Source: Nageia nagi
Lineage: Eukaryota; Pinophyta
Reading direction: 5' to 3'
DNA: 64,000 nt
Assembly (NCBI GenBank): GCA_050084985.1
Contig: JBITNC010000002.1
Location: 24,862,001-24,926,000, forward strand
The notes beneath the pieces were generated by a model. It was given only the letters and a program-made list of their open reading frames with translations. It had not been told where the DNA came from and did not search any database. A program made the position numbers and the translations under genes. Positions 32,840 through 46,283 of this stretch are shown here, piece after piece. The stretch's first letter is position 1. The number at the start of each line of letters is the position of its first letter.

Positions 32840-34642
32840 ATTCCCATTACCGGCATTGCTCCCAACAACAACCTTGTGATTCCTATTGAAGATAAGCTTG
32901 AGGTCGTAGTTGAAGAAATAAATTAGGAAATTATGAAAAAATAGAGGTTATAACAACACAAGGTCAAATCCTTCCTAACATTGGCGCTAGTACTCCAATG
33001 ACCTTGGGTAATTTGTTCCAACAAGAATAAGATTATATGTAAGTCCAAGAACTATAAGGTGTAGATAAATACAAAGAAGTTATTGTTAATGATCATATTG
33101 ACCTTGAAGTTGACAATAAAGATAAAGAGATCAAATACATGTTCCTTCAAGATTTGGAACCTTATCCTCATTGGACAAATCAAGAAAATAAAATCAAATA
33201 TAAGTTCCTCGATGGTTGGTAAAATTATTATTTTTATAATTTACCAACTGATGAAAAGGCAAACTTTTTTAATTCATTTATAGAAAAGATGCATCAATTT
33301 CTTGATGAGAAAGCAAGAATCTTTTCTATAAAAGATAAAGGACCAATATTGGTAGATAGTGATTCTGATATAGATCCATAATAAAAATGGAAAGCACAAT
33401 TCCATCACTTTCTTAATATAGAAATGCAAACATTCCCAAGTTGATCAAAAGAAGAAAATGATATCAAGGATGCCATGACTAATAGATGTGATGAAGAAGC
33501 ATTGATGAAGTTATCACTTGTGGAGTTAGGTAGCAATTTCAAAGCAATCATAAAGTAGATCATAAAAAATAGAAATAGTAACATAGTGATTTCTAAATCT
33601 TTCGTACTCTGGAAAGGCATATAAAATAATGTGAAGTCAATTCCAAACAGATAAATATGTTCCTAGCCCATAAATGGATATATCAGTCAATAAATTACAA
33701 GAATTTATGGTTTTAAACAATAAAAAGTGCTTCAACAAGAGAAAGATAAAATCCATTTTATCATAGAAAAAGAGTTTGAAGTTCACAAATTATGAACACC
33801 ATGAATATCCAAGCTTTCATATCCACATTTATGAAGATGAAGTTTTAGTTATCATAATGAACAAGGATTTGCATGCTAAGTTATTTCCTCTCACATTGAA
33901 GGAAAATACTCTTAAATAGTCAATGAAATTCCTAACGATAGTATTCAAGATTTTGCACAAATTAAGAAATCGTCCATTAAGGCTTTCAAGATATATATTC
34001 CCAGACATACTTCATTTTTTGATTTGATTCAGCTCAAGCAAAGTGAAGGGCAAACAATTAAAGACTTCATCAGGTATTGGAGGAAAATAACTAACAAGGT
34101 TATCATTGATGATAAGCATAACCTTGAAGCATTCATTCAATCATTGCAACAAAAATATAAGGTACTCTATTTTGCTTATAAAAAGTTTCCATTACCTACT
34201 ATTCTTCACAATCTTATAGAAAAAGAAAGGTTTATAATAAGTTGTGAAGAATTGAAAATTGAAAAGAACTAGCTTAGAAATTCACTTAAAGTAAATAAAG
34301 AATAATATCAATCCAAGACTTTCATTGTGGCAGTTTTGGATAAAGCCAAAGAAGTCAACAAGGAACCTATGAAAGAATTAAGCAAATTTACTCCTATTTA
34401 TTATCATCTTGATGAAGTACTTAATCATCTTGTCAATAATAAAATCTTAGTATTAGCTAATTCTCCAACTAAATATCCCAAGTTTGGCCATAATATTCGA
34501 TATGAGCATTATTGCAACTATCATGGACAAAGAGGCCACTTAACCAAAGATTGTCTTATATTGAAGAACAAGATCCAAGATTTTATAGATATTGGGAAGA
34601 TCTCATTAACTCCTCCAAAGGCATCAAAAACAAACACTAATT
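32840..34642 (+). pseudogene. gag: Tat-like gypsy gag, broken
   Basis: In plus-strand pieces: KDLHAKLFPLTLKENTLK (33866-33920), then an IQDFAQIKKSFIKAFKIYIP-like stretch, and FFDLIQLKQSEGQTIKDFIR with YWRKITNKV (34017-34105). AFIQSLQQKYKVLYFA (34129 on) follows, and then the C-terminal part (34327-34642). That part includes FTPIYYHLDEVLNHLVNN, the zinc-knuckle-like YCNYHGQRGHLTKDC and LKNKIQDFIDIGKI. This is the plant gypsy gag pattern with Y-L-L-----I and C-FH---GH-T--C--L+--IE-LI--G. Two open stretches (34024-34272 and 34327-34644) are separated by stops. Upstream parts are more decayed. No protease or RT follows. Confidence 0.75.
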
Positions 34643-35362
<720 letters not shown>

Positions 35363-35454
35363 AAAACAAATAAGCATTCACATAACACAATTTTTGGGTT
35401 CACAAAATGATAAAATTTCATATATATAATTATAGATCAAAGAAAAGGTATAAA

Positions 35455-35957
35455 ATACATAAGTCTAGGTGCTTTTCTCATCACCACAAATACTATGCTC
35501 ATTGTGTGCTTTTCTCTTTCTTGTGGTGGACCTAGATCTAGATATGGACATGCTTAGGTATTTTATGCCCATCTCATACTCAAGTACATAAATCTAACTT
35601 GCTAGATATTGATTGTATACAACCAATTTTTGGTTCTCTATTGCATATTTTTGTAGCTCCTGAAGAACAACAATCATATTATTCTTTTAGTTTGCACCTA
35701 GTATATTGATCATACATTGAGTGACCTTCTTTTACACTTTTAGTTGTTATTTTACATCAAGATCATCTTTTTATGCAAGATCTTCATCTTTGGTCTTAAT
35801 AGCTTCATCTTTGTTGATCAAAATTACTTTCAATTTGGCCAATTATTCTTTATGTGCACTCAATTCTTCCTTATTTTTATTTAATTATTCTTGTAATATA
35901 TCAAATTATTCTTTTAACTTAATTACAAGGAAAACACAAAAATATCATAAATATTAG

Positions 35958-35996
<39 letters not shown>

Positions 35997-37500
35997 TATA
36001 TAATATATATATATATATTGAAAAACTAACATTTTGTAGGAAGATACTTACAAAGCTCATCAACATGAATAATGGGAGTAGTGAGTGCGATACTTGCCAG
36101 GATTTTTGCACCCTCTAGTACATCTTCCATTGAGGCACCTATGGGATCCATACTAGGGCATCCTCATGCCCATCATCCTCCACCTCCATATCCTCATCTC
36201 CCCATCCCTCCATATCATCCTCTTCTTCCTCCTCTCCCTCTACAACTACCTCTAGCTCCTCATTTGCATATAAACCAAGTGGAAGTAGCCAATATATATC
36301 TAACCATGCAATATACACATTCATATACTTCATCACAATAGCCTCATAATCTCTTGATCCATTATCCTATGGAGGGGACCAATTCAAGGTCTAGCAAGGT
36401 ATTACTTCAAAATTACATGGGTGTATTATGAATCTCACACATGTATAGATAAAGAGATGGAAAGAAAGAGGAATATCCTATCACCACCAAGTTGTAGTAT
36501 AACATGAGTGGTCCTATATGAATCAATTAATGCCTTCCTAATTTTGATATAACATAGAGTGCACTATTGACTAAGCTCATAGGAACTCTCTTCCTGCTCC
36601 ACAAGCCAATTGGGTTGTATACTATCTCATTGAAAGATAAATATCAATGAAATTCCATTTTTGATTCATGTTACTATACACATGTGATACTCTACATAAG
36701 ATTTCCCATTAGCAACAATCTAAGAGGGTAACATCTATGACGTCTACAATAAATCTCAAGAGGAAAAATACTATGATGTGCTCATATGCCCAACATTGAA
36801 GGATAAATGTGTGAGTCACTCTTCTCCCATTCCTTATCATTGATATGGAGTTATAAAAATCATGATAAATTTGAGCCAATATATAAGGGACCAAAGAAAA
36901 TATATTTACCTCAACCATATTCCTTACTATATGGATCATTATAAAAGGAAATAATTCATGATTCTTGTCTGGGTAAATAATGTTATCAATGCATTCAACT
37001 ACAATAAATCTCAAGCATCTCTTATATGATGGTCTTCTCTAGATTTCCTTATGAATAAAGGCTCTCTTTTTGCTAATATTGTAATCACATTAACCTATTA
37101 ATCACTTAGAACTCTTGGACATGGTGGTAACTATGAGATTATTCTTCATATTTACAAAGGTCCCCTTCATAGGAACCCTCAATATGCAATGTATATTCTC
37201 TAATATCACAATGATATCACCAATAGGAATGTAAAATGTATTAGTCCTCTTTGAAGATCGCTCAAACAAGGTCATCAACATGTGCTTGTCAAGTAGTACA
37301 TATGGTGCCTCCAAAAGATATTATATCATAATAATTCAAATTCATATGAAAGTAAACCAAAAATCACTATAGAGATATCATATTCTTGTACTCCTGAGTA
37401 GCAACAAATCATCGAGGATCAAATGATTGAACCAAGTCTTGGCATTTTTCAAACTCTTGCTCTATGATTCCAAAATAACAATGTGAGAATGAGCTTCGAA
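35455..37500 (-). pseudogene. Plant mobile domain (PMD) protein gene relic, antisense to the Tat-like gag
   Basis: On minus the order is a PMD N-terminal part (37102-37314), with LLDKHMLMTLFERSSKRTNT, then FYIPIGDIIVILENI and LRVPMKGTFV. This fits the family pattern L--L-ERW-P-T-TFH-P-GE-T-TLEDV--LLGLPV-G. A second block (36709-37014) has VPYILAQIYHDFYNSI and LQCWAYEHI (family LLQLWAWEHI). A third is an acidic stretch (36139-36266; EGEEEEEDDMEG) and a fourth a lysine-rich coiled coil (35940-35600; KEELSAHKE, KDEAIKTKDEDLA). PMD proteins such as MAIN are nuclear, and PMDs are also carried by plant transposons. Stops and frame changes make this a relic. Its position downstream and antisense to gag resembles the extra antisense ORFs known in Tat-lineage elements. 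Confidence 0.7.
35918..36051 (-). other. Putative spliceosomal intron of the PMD relic, containing a TA microsatellite
   Basis: On minus the donor GAGCTTT|GTAAGTAT starts at 36051 and the acceptor TTTTCCTTGTAATTAAG ends at 35918 (134 bp). The donor is near-perfect and a pyrimidine-rich tract precedes the AG. The upstream exon ends VDEL; the downstream exon opens the coiled coil. The imperfect (TA)n at 35961-36018 lies wholly inside. Confidence 0.5.
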
Positions 37501-38361
37501 AATGAAGATAAATAGGTAAATATGCACATTTTTCAATTCAATTTTTTTTATTTTACATATTTATTTACATTAATAAAGATAATGAATTATCGCCATCATA
37601 CATCTAAGAAAGCATGTTCACTTTCCATACAATACTAGTGTTGGGAAGCATTGCATCCAAGTGCTAGGGTTGGGCATCCTTGAAAATAAACTGATAAAAT
37701 TCAAGGTGCACTTTCTATACTTGAAATTAACAATGAAAAATAATTTTCATAGAAAAAAAACACTTCTACAAATGTTGAAACCCTAGGTTTTCATACATGT
37801 TTGACCCCTACACATAATTCACATGATAAATTCTCAAACAAACTTAACTTTCATCATAAAACAAACTATATTGAACATTATTAGGGTCTTTAATTATTAT
37901 CACATGAGACAAATCTAAATTCTATCATAAAAAATAAGCTCAATGAACATCTTATTTTGTAATCCTCACATCCATTCTACCAAATCAATCAAAAACACAA
38001 GATATACAAGTTAGAAAATAGTAAAAATACCAAATGAAACAATATTGAACCTATTTAAAACTAAAATAGGATATACTTATCAAGGAAACCATATATTTTC
38101 AAGATAATTAAATACCATTTCTTCCCAAATCAATCCTACAATATATCCAATGAAAAATATGATATTAAATAGAAAATCTGAATCAAATAATTAAAAACCA
38201 TTAATGCAAACATTGTTGGAATTGCTATCACTAGCAGGTTAAAAGATATGATTAGATATCTTTCATGATTTTCAAGCTCAATCACAAAAAAATTTCAAAT
38301 TCGTGATTTGAAAGTTAAGGGATAAAGTTGGAAATTCATATAAAGACTCTAAGGTTGCAAA
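37501..38361. other. AT-rich spacer, nothing recognised
   Basis: Contains the near-palindrome gaaaccctaggttttc near 37778 but no LTR edge or coding motif that I can support. Confidence 0.4.
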
Positions 38362-39195
38362 TGTAATATTCTAAAATGGAAAGTACATGAATAAATAAAT
38401 TGTAAAATATATTTTGTAATCAATTAGGAGTGATTGGTTTATTTTATTTGTAAAGTATCTCTTATAGTAAAGAGTAGGCCCAATTTATTATTTGTTCTTA
38501 AACCTCAAGGATCATTATGAGCCACAAGTGGGATGTTTTCCTTCCTTGAGTAAAATAATGCATTTTAGGACATCTAGGAGTGATTTTTATGACTATAAGA
38601 CCCAACATCAAGCTACCATGACCTTGAGATAATGTTGGAGATCCTAATATGTGACATTTAGCCTTTAGGTCTAATTTTGGTTAAAATAATGAGTGGATGC
38701 ATGGTTGAGAGGTATCTTTAGCCATACTCAATCATCTACTTGTTAATTTGTTTATTTAACACTCTTATTCTCTAGATTGGAAGCCTCATCAAAATTTTGC
38801 ACCCTGAATGGAACCTTATCAAGCTCCTACCATTTTTGGAGTCTCATTAAACTTGAGATAACTTGTAAGAATACCTACAACATTCATATTCAGGAGATCA
38901 TCATCCTAGGAGTGTGACATCAACTCTTTGAAGAGGAGTAAAGGGTGTAGAAGCTTTGGATTTGGTTAGTAATCCATACATTGAGCCCTTTGGGCCCTTG
39001 TTTCTCCATTTCATGATTTTGGGAGAGTTTTTCTAGCCCTAGATGATCTTTGGATACCATCTTGAGTATTGTACTTGTCCATTTGTGCATCAATAATATC
39101 ATATCCAGTTTCTTAGCATTCATACTTAGCTTGTTATTGCATTTTCTTAATATAATTTATGGTAGTTCTTACTTTTTATAATTTGGAATATTATA
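38362..39195 (+). mobile_element. 5' LTR of the chromovirus
   Basis: 834 bp, from TGTAATATTC to a decayed end GGAATATTATA. It matches the 3' LTR in two blocks: 42939-43453 and 46727-47033. Shared landmarks are CCTCAAGGAT-ATTRTGAGCC, GGACATCTAGGAGTGATTTT and CATCA-CCTAGGAGTGTGA. Confidence 0.9.
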
Positions 39196-39197
39196 AA

Positions 39198-39209
39198 TGG
39201 TATAAAATA
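39198..39209 (+). other. Primer binding site, iMet type (decayed)
   Basis: TGGTATAAAATA lies two bases after the LTR and keeps TGGTAT of TGGTATCAGAGC. Confidence 0.65.
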
Positions 39210-39232
39210 TAATATATGGCCAACCTATGAGG

Positions 39233-39960
39233 ATGGAAAAGATAAAATCAAAGGAGGATCAGCAAATTAATGCCTTGTTGAATATAGTGACAAAGTTACT
39301 CAAAGAAGGAAATCAGAAGGGAGTCAGATCTCAACACCCCATTGTAAAAGGAAATTATGGGTAGTCTACATTAGGGCATCCTCCTTTCAAACAAACACCC
39401 CCTTCACCTTGCCCAACACTCATCCAACCATGGCATGAGTATGCATGATAGAAGGATCTAATGGGTATCCTAGTCTTCAATGGAGAAGGAAAAAAATTGT
39501 CCAATGCATGGTTGCAAAAACTAGAAGCTTATTTTTTATTGAATCAAATGTATGAGGAAGACACTCTTAATTTAGCTATCCTATAAATGAAGGTAGTAGA
39601 ATGGGATTGGTGGTAAAATCAAGATCATATGCAAAATCATCCACCCATACAAACCTTTGATGAATTTCACTAGCGAATTCTAGAGAGGTTTGAGACAAAA
39701 AGACATGGTGGTTATGTATGTTGCAGAGTGTTATAAGCTTACCACTAGGGTAAGTGGGATCATCAAAAAGGGTTTGACATCTTTATTCATTGAAGGATTA
39801 CTAGATCCATGAATAATGGAATCTTCTTCTCCAACATCTCTTTGAATTGTAATGATTAGGGCTAAGATTTTATACTAATCCATGAAATGTAGCCAATCTG
39901 AAGGTACACATAGCCAAATGAACCCCAAGCAATGTTTTTCCCATGATCAAAAGTAAAAAA
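39233..39960 (+). pseudogene. gag: Chromovirus gag, broken
   Basis: The likely start is the ATG at 39233 (MEKIKSKEDQQINALL). The capsid region reads LVFNGEGKKLSNAWLQKLEA, then YFLLNQMYEEDTLNLAIL, WWYN-like and HPPIQTFDEF-RILERFE. A V-GIIKKGLTSLFIEGLL-DP-like stretch follows to about 39810. This is Retrotrans_gag of the gypsy type. Frameshifts and stops break it. No zinc knuckle or protease follows before RT at 40150, which points to an internal deletion of several hundred bases. Confidence 0.8.
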
Positions 39961-40021
39961 TTACCCAAGAGGAAAGAAAAAAATTAGTTTGGGAGCATGA
40001 TGATAAGAGAAAAAGGAAGAG

Positions 40022-42920
40022 ATGGCAAGGACCATTGGAAGGATGGAGGTTCAACCACCTCATGTAGTGATGACTCATAAGATGGAGAGGATTATGAATA
40101 AGAACAAATTTAAATGGGAAGTGACATTTCACATAATCAAGGGCATGCCCATGTATTCCACTCAAAGAGGCAACTTTTTTCATCCTAATATTCAATCCAT
40201 TCTTAAAAAAATTGAAGTTGTATTTAGAGATATGCCCAAAGGATTGCCACCAAATATGAATTTTGAGCATATAATTGAACTAGAGAGTAGAGAAAAATCA
40301 ATCATAGTTACTCCATACAAGTACCCTAGAGCATACAAGGATGAGATTAAAATAATTATTAAGGAACTCCTAGACATGGGATTCATCCGACCAAGCTCTA
40401 GTCCCTTTTCCTTTTTAGTAATGTTGGTGAAGAAGAAGGATAGCATGTTGAGAATATGAATTGATTAAAGACTTATCAACATGGAGAATATCAAAATTTA
40501 TTACCCAATCCCAAGGGTATATTAATTAATAGATGAACTCCATGGAGCCAAATACTTTTCCAAAATATATCTACAATTTGGATATCATCAAATTCACATG
40601 AGGGAGAGTTACATACCCAAGATGGATTTCAAGTGTCATTATGGCTATTTTCAAATCATAGTGATGCCCTTTAGTTTGAATAATGCTCCAACAATATTTC
40701 AATCAACCATGAACTAAATATTTAGAATATAGTTAAGGGACTATGTGTTAGTATGTTTTGATGATATTTCATATATACTTGCACATGCGAAGAACACTTG
40801 CAGCATTTGGATTCTACCTTGGATATATTAGAGAAATAATAATTCTTTACCAATAAATCCAAATTTGATTTTGTTATCAAATAAATCTTGTACCTTGGGC
40901 ACATGATCAGCCATGATGGTGTGCATGTGGATCAACATAAAATTGTTGTGATCCAAAACTGGCCCATGCCCACCACTTTGATGTACTTAAGAGGACTCTT
41001 GAGGTTGTGCAATTAATACCAAATATTCATCCATAAATTATCCCATCTTACATATCCTTTCATAAAGTTGACAAAGAAAGAGGCCTTTATGTGGGAAGAA
41101 GAAGCTTAGGAGGATTTTGAAAAGCTCAAAAATATCATGTGCTCCTTACCTTGCTTAGTTATTTTGTATGTTCCTTGCCTTTCACAATGGTTTGTGATGC
41201 ATCAGTAGTTGGAATTATAGTTTTATTAATGCAAAAGGGAAGACCTATTACCTATGAGAGTATGAAACTCACTCCCACCAAGAAAATATTTAACAAATAT
41301 GATAAAAAAATGTTGGCCATCATGCATGCATTGGCTATATTCAAGAAGCACTTGGTATGCAATAAATTTGTAGTAAACTTTAATCATAAAAGCCTCAAGT
41401 ACCTTGTGGGAAAGAAAGACCTCAATGAAAGATAGCAAAAGTGGGTATGTAAATTGCATTCCTATGACTTTGAGATAGAATATATAAAAGAGAAAAATAA
41501 TTTTGATGCAAATGCTCTATCTCTCCATAATTCTTTTCATGCCATAATCACTCTTCACACTAATTAGAAATCCATAATCATAGAGGAATATGGGAATAAT
41601 GCTCTCACCTCTAGCCTTATGGATAGATGCATTGATGATGACAAGGTCAAGATTAAGGAAGAAATAATATTTTTCAAAGACAAAATCTATATTGTACCAA
41701 AACCAAGAATGAAAGAAATTTAATCATAACTTTCCATGATACACCTATGATGGGACATTAAGTGTTCAACAAAATGTATAAGATGTTGAGAGAAAGATTT
41801 GCATGGAAGGGGCTAAAGGAGTATGTTATAAGATATGTGAAGGAATATAATATTTTTCAATGAAACAAGAGGAACAATGAACCTCCTCCTGGTATATTAA
41901 AGCCTCTATCCATACTAGAGAAAAAATGGAAGAGTATCTCAATGGAATTTATCATTGGGATTCCTAAGATGCAAGGTAAAAATTATATTTATGTAATTTT
42001 TGATAAACTTATTAAATTTGCATATTTATTTGCTATCTTAGCTGTATACACAACCATACAAGTATTTAAACTATTCTTCAAGGAATTATTTAGATTTTAT
42101 GAGATTCCCAAGAAAATAGTGAGTGACTAAGATAGTCAATTCATGAGCTTGTTTTGGTAATAGCTCTTCAAACATAGCAGGACAAACTTGAATCCAAGCA
42201 CAACCTACCACCCTCAAATGGATGGAAATACAAAGGTAGTGAATAAGTGGTTGTAGGGTTACTTTAAGGAACTATGCTTTAAATAAGAAGAAAGCATGAG
42301 TGAAGTGGTTGCACTTACAGTAATATTGTTATAATTCCACCTACCACTTTTCCATCAAAATATCCCTTTTTATGACATTTTATGAGGATGAAGCACCTAA
42401 CTTTATTGAAATAATTATGGTTAATAGCAAAGTTCTAAAAGCCAAATATTTTCATCAAGATACTCAATACATCATGAGATCCCTAAAGGATAATATAAGG
42501 ATAGCCCAAAATCAACAAAAAGATTTTTATTCAAGGTTGCATCCTTACCAAAAATATACACTCAAATAGAAGGTATATAAAAAATTGATGCCACAATTCT
42601 TTGGTCCTTACAAGGTGCTATGCAAGACATGGGAGGTATAATATGAGATAGATTTACCTATTATTAACAAGATCCATAATGTTTTCCATGTTTCTTACTT
42701 AAACAAGGTCATTAGGAGAAAAGTGACACCCTAAGAGGAGTTACCACCCCTTGATAATGAAGGAAAATTGACGTTGATGCTCAAGAAGATATTAGAAACC
42801 AATGAAAGGAAATTGAGATATAGAATCCTCAAGGAATACTTGATTAAGTAGAAAGACATGCTAGAAGAGGATGCCACATGGGAAGGACCAACTAGCATTG
42901 AATATCTTAAGGGCAAGTAA
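40022..42920 (+). pseudogene. pol: Chromovirus pol: RT, RNase H, integrase, chromodomain-like end
   Basis: RT begins near 40220 (VFRDMPKGLPPNMNFEHIIE) and reads IKELLDMGFIRPSSSPFSFL, LVKKKDSM, KYFSKIYLQFGYHQI and MPFSLNNAPTIFQ. LVCFDDI at about 40749 keeps the catalytic Asp pair. The connection is YLGHMISHDGV. RNase H (about 41139-41520) has VCDASVVGIIVLLMQKGRPI and YDKKMLAIMHAL. Integrase (41560-42570) shows MEFIIGIPKMQGKN, a VSD-DSQFMS-like stretch and HPQMDGNTKVVNK (both catalytic neighbourhoods). After FGPYKVL and HNVFHVSYLNK, the end reads LRYRILKEYLIK-KDMLEEDA, matching the C-terminal chromodomain that targets insertion to chromatin. At least a dozen stops or shifts are present. Confidence 0.9.
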
Positions 42921-42938
42921 TTTTAGGGAGGGCAAATA
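42921..42938 (+). other. Polypurine tract of the chromovirus
   Basis: agggagggcaaata immediately precedes the 3' LTR start TGTAATATTCC. Confidence 0.85.
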
Positions 42939-43453
42939 TGTAATATTCCAAAATGAAAATTATATGATTAAATAAATCCTAAAATATATTTTATAATTAA
43001 TTAGTAAAGATTTTTCATTTTATTTGTAAATACCCTCTCTTAGTAAATAGTAGTCCTAGTTTTTTATTTATTCTTAAACCTCAAGGATAATTGTGAGCCC
43101 CATATAGGATGTTTTCCCTCATTAAGTAGAATAATGCATTTAAGGACATCTAGGAGTGATTTTTATGACTTTAAGGCCTAACATCCAAGCTAGCATGATC
43201 CAACGATGATTTTAGGGGCCCTAAGGTGTGATGTATAGCCTTTAGGTGTGATGTCTAGCTATAAGGAGGAGTGGATGTATGGTTGAGAGCTGTCTTTTAT
43301 CATATTCAATCATATACTTGCTAATTTTTTCATTTTTCACTCTTATTCACTATATCAAAAGTTCATAAATATTTGATTCCCTCGATGGAGTGGAGATCCT
43401 CATCAAGCTCTTGCCATGCTTGGAGCCTCATTAATCTTTGAACACCTTGTGAC
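42939..43453 (+). mobile_element. Chromovirus 3' LTR, left segment
   Basis: Corresponds to roughly the first 510 bases of the 5' LTR and stops where the copia begins (cttgtgac|TAAAGGG). Confidence 0.9.
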
Positions 43454-43954
43454 TAAAGGGATTGAACTATAACTAAAACAATCCTATACTATCAAGATAA
43501 CATGGAAGCTCATACTAACATCAAGATAACTCAAGAAGATAATCTCACAAAATGACTCAAGAGATAAAGTGATTCCTCCAACTAGGAGTACATCCACTAA
43601 CTAGATCTTACTTCATTCACAAATATGAATCTCTTACAATTCTCCTACTTCATCTCCTAATCACTATCTTAGAGCATAACTTTACTTAAAAAATTGGTGA
43701 GTGATCACAAAGAGGAGGGCTTCTATTTGTAGGCCAAAATCCCCCTTTCGATCACTCTTTTAACCAATGTACAAAGGCATGACATGCAACTCCCTTTTAC
43801 CCAAGGGGCATGCTAATGAAATGGAGTGTAGGATAAGTTACATTATCATATTCACTTAAATACTTAAGGCATCTAGTGATACCATTAAGTATTAGAGAAT
43901 TTATAAAGAGGATTATTACAAAACCTTTACAATAATGCATTATACATTCCAACA
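43454..43954 (-). mobile_element. 3' LTR of the nested copia
   Basis: The minus strand begins TGTTGGAATGTATAATGC at 43954. The other end is TAAAGGG on plus where the partner LTR has TGAAGGG, so one terminal base has mutated. A polypurine tract CATTAAGGGGGAG adjoins it at 43955-43967. Confidence 0.92.
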
Positions 43955-44649
43955 CTCCCCCTTAATGCAATATTGGGATGGAGTGAATAAACAAGCAAAA
44001 AGAGAGAGAGTAAGAGAGTTCTCCTCCATATAGATACAATCAAAGATGAGAACATTTTACATCTTTGTGAAGTAAGCAAGATCTAGTTTGAGACTCACTA
44101 CTTTACCATTTTAACAAATGGTTTACATACAATCATTAACCACAACTAGTTTCAATGTGCATAAAGTAGTCATCCAATTGGAAGTCATGATGAGTCTCCA
44201 TGAGCTTGCATACCCGAAGTAAGTAACTTGCAATCTCAAAAGAACCTACAAGTCATAAGAAACTCAAATAACAATATTAGTTAGATGCAACACATTCATA
44301 TCAACAAGGATAGATGTATCAAACAATGTCATCATAAAATGATCAATGGTGCTCTATAAGTCATCACGAAGATGCCAAGCTGAAACTCATAATCACCTAT
44401 TGTATATAAAACATGTGTTTATTATCATTACAAAATAGAGCAAAACAAAATGCACATATAATTTCTTCACATATGGATAACTGAATAGTACCAAAAGACA
44501 CATACAAGTTCCTCAGACATGGATAATTGAACAGTGCTAGATTGGCCAATCTTTTGGTTATAAAATTGTACAATAATTTCCTCATGTAGAGTGAACTTAC
44601 CACAAAGGTATACAATAAAATCAACACTATACAACATAAAATCCTCCTA

Positions 44650-45480
44650 GGGGTGAAGTTATCATCACAAACATGAATCCAAACTTCACTCCCCCTTGAG
44701 GGTAACTTCACCAACCTGATAGCATCCCTAAGATTATAGAATTGAGCTTCAAGAAGGAGCTTGGTGAATAAATCAACAACATTCAAGGTTGATGGATAAT
44801 ACTCTATGTGTATGATACCATCAAGAACCTTTTCCTTTATGAAATGGGATTGGATTTCTAAATGTTTTGTTCTCTAATGGAAAATAAGATTCTTAGCTAA
44901 AAAAATAACCTACTAATTATCTAAAGAAATCATAGATGGGCTAGCATACCCAATTTATTTTAGAAGATGCCTTAGCCAAATAGCTTCCTAGGCTGCAATA
45001 GGCATGGCAAGTATTTAGCTTCTATGGTGGAAATAAAAATAGTAGGCTACTTCTTGGAGATCCAAGAGATAGCACTTGAACCAATGCTACACAAATACAC
45101 AGAGGTTAATTTCCTATCATCTCTATCTCCCCCATAGTTAGAATCAAATAATCCTAAGAGAACAAATGAGGGCAACATGAAATACTTGAGATCAATATCC
45201 TTCATCCTTACAACATACCTCAAGATTTACTTAATAGCATTAAGGTGCTCAACATAAGGTTTTTGCATGAATTGTAGCATCATATTCATTGCAAAGGGGA
45301 TATCTAGCCTGGAAATAGTCAAATAAAAAGACTACCAATTAATTACTTGTAATTTGTAGCATTAGCTAACTAAGAGTTGGAGCTAAGGGACATAGTGATT
45401 CCAAAAGAGATTGGGATCATAGCAAGTCTACACTCATCCCTTCAAAACTTATGCAATATGTTTGATCTATACTTGGAGGA
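44650..45480 (-). pseudogene. pol: Copia RNase H remnant
   Basis: On minus from about 45470: the domain reads GSLFYLTISRLDIPFAMN, KPYVEHLNAIK-ILRYVV and FDSNYGGDRDDRK. ISTIEAKY, ERVLDGIIHIEYYPST-like residues and VVDLFTKLLLEAQFYNLRDA follow, then LVKLPSRGSEV near 44690. It parallels 17806-18640 of the first copy. The RT and everything upstream have been deleted. Confidence 0.85.
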
Positions 45481-46269
45481 GAAGACCTAATAAAGCTTTA
45501 CCACATGCTTGAGGAAGTGGTTTCATGAAGGGATTTTTCCAAGAGGAAGTGCCCACCATTCAATGTAGGCCATGAGCCTCCAAGTTGGTTGTAAGCCACC
45601 AAGAAGGATGCGATAGAGGCTGAAAAGGTTCAAAGGAGGAAGGGGGAGCCACCAATCTTGGTGGTGTTGCTTCCCTTTAAAAAAAAGTCATAATATCAAA
45701 ATTAAAAAGCTTGATTGTTATATTTGTTTTCAAAACATTATACAATATTTTGTAAAAAATAAATATTCACATTTTCCTCCTTCTCCCCTCTTTTTTAATT
45801 GAAATGCCAATCATTGTAAAAATAAATAAAATGCAATTACCTTCCTTTTAGTTAGAAAAAAATATATACCTGGTTTGCCAAAAAAAAATATAGCCTTCTA
45901 ATTTTTAAAGTAATATATATTAAGTAACTTTTGTAAAAAAAATTGCAACAAAAAAAATGTTAGCATAAACAAAAGATTACATGCTTATATATATTGCTAT
46001 TTTTGGAGTATAAAGTATGAACTAACACATTATACAAAATATTAGTCTAAAACAAATTGCATCATATATTGCTATTTTTTAAGCAAATGTTGTAATAAAT
46101 TGAACTAACATATTTCACTAAATATGTTAGTAATAAGTAGTGATTCAAAAAAAATGGAGGAGAGTAAGTAATAGGTGGTACCTTCAAAGGTTTTACCTTA
46201 CAAGGATAAAGAAATATGAAGCCTCCAAGATGAGTAGTTTCCAAGGATGTGAAGAGGAGCCTTCAAGTT
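45481..46269 (-). other. Leader of the nested copia
   Basis: Non-coding. It shares poly-A/T tracts and the segment next to the primer site with the leader end of the first copia (24390-24850). A hairpin ccaccaa-tc-ttggtgg lies at 45649-45664. Confidence 0.65.
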
Positions 46270-46270
46270 T

Positions 46271-46281
46271 CTCTGATACCA
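46271..46281 (-). other. Primer binding site, iMet type
   Basis: The minus strand reads TGGTATCAGAG, an exact match to the first 11 bases of the usual iMet site, three bases inside the LTR. Confidence 0.93.
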
Positions 46282-46283
46282 TA

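Noticed and set aside
36139-36341. Proline-rich plus-strand frame (PPPPYPHLP...)
   Set aside because: Antisense of the acidic stretch of the PMD relic; the minus-strand reading fits the PMD gene order and the splice site.
37778-37793. Near-palindrome gaaaccctaggttttc as a regulatory site
   Set aside because: Short, imperfect and common in AT-rich plant DNA.
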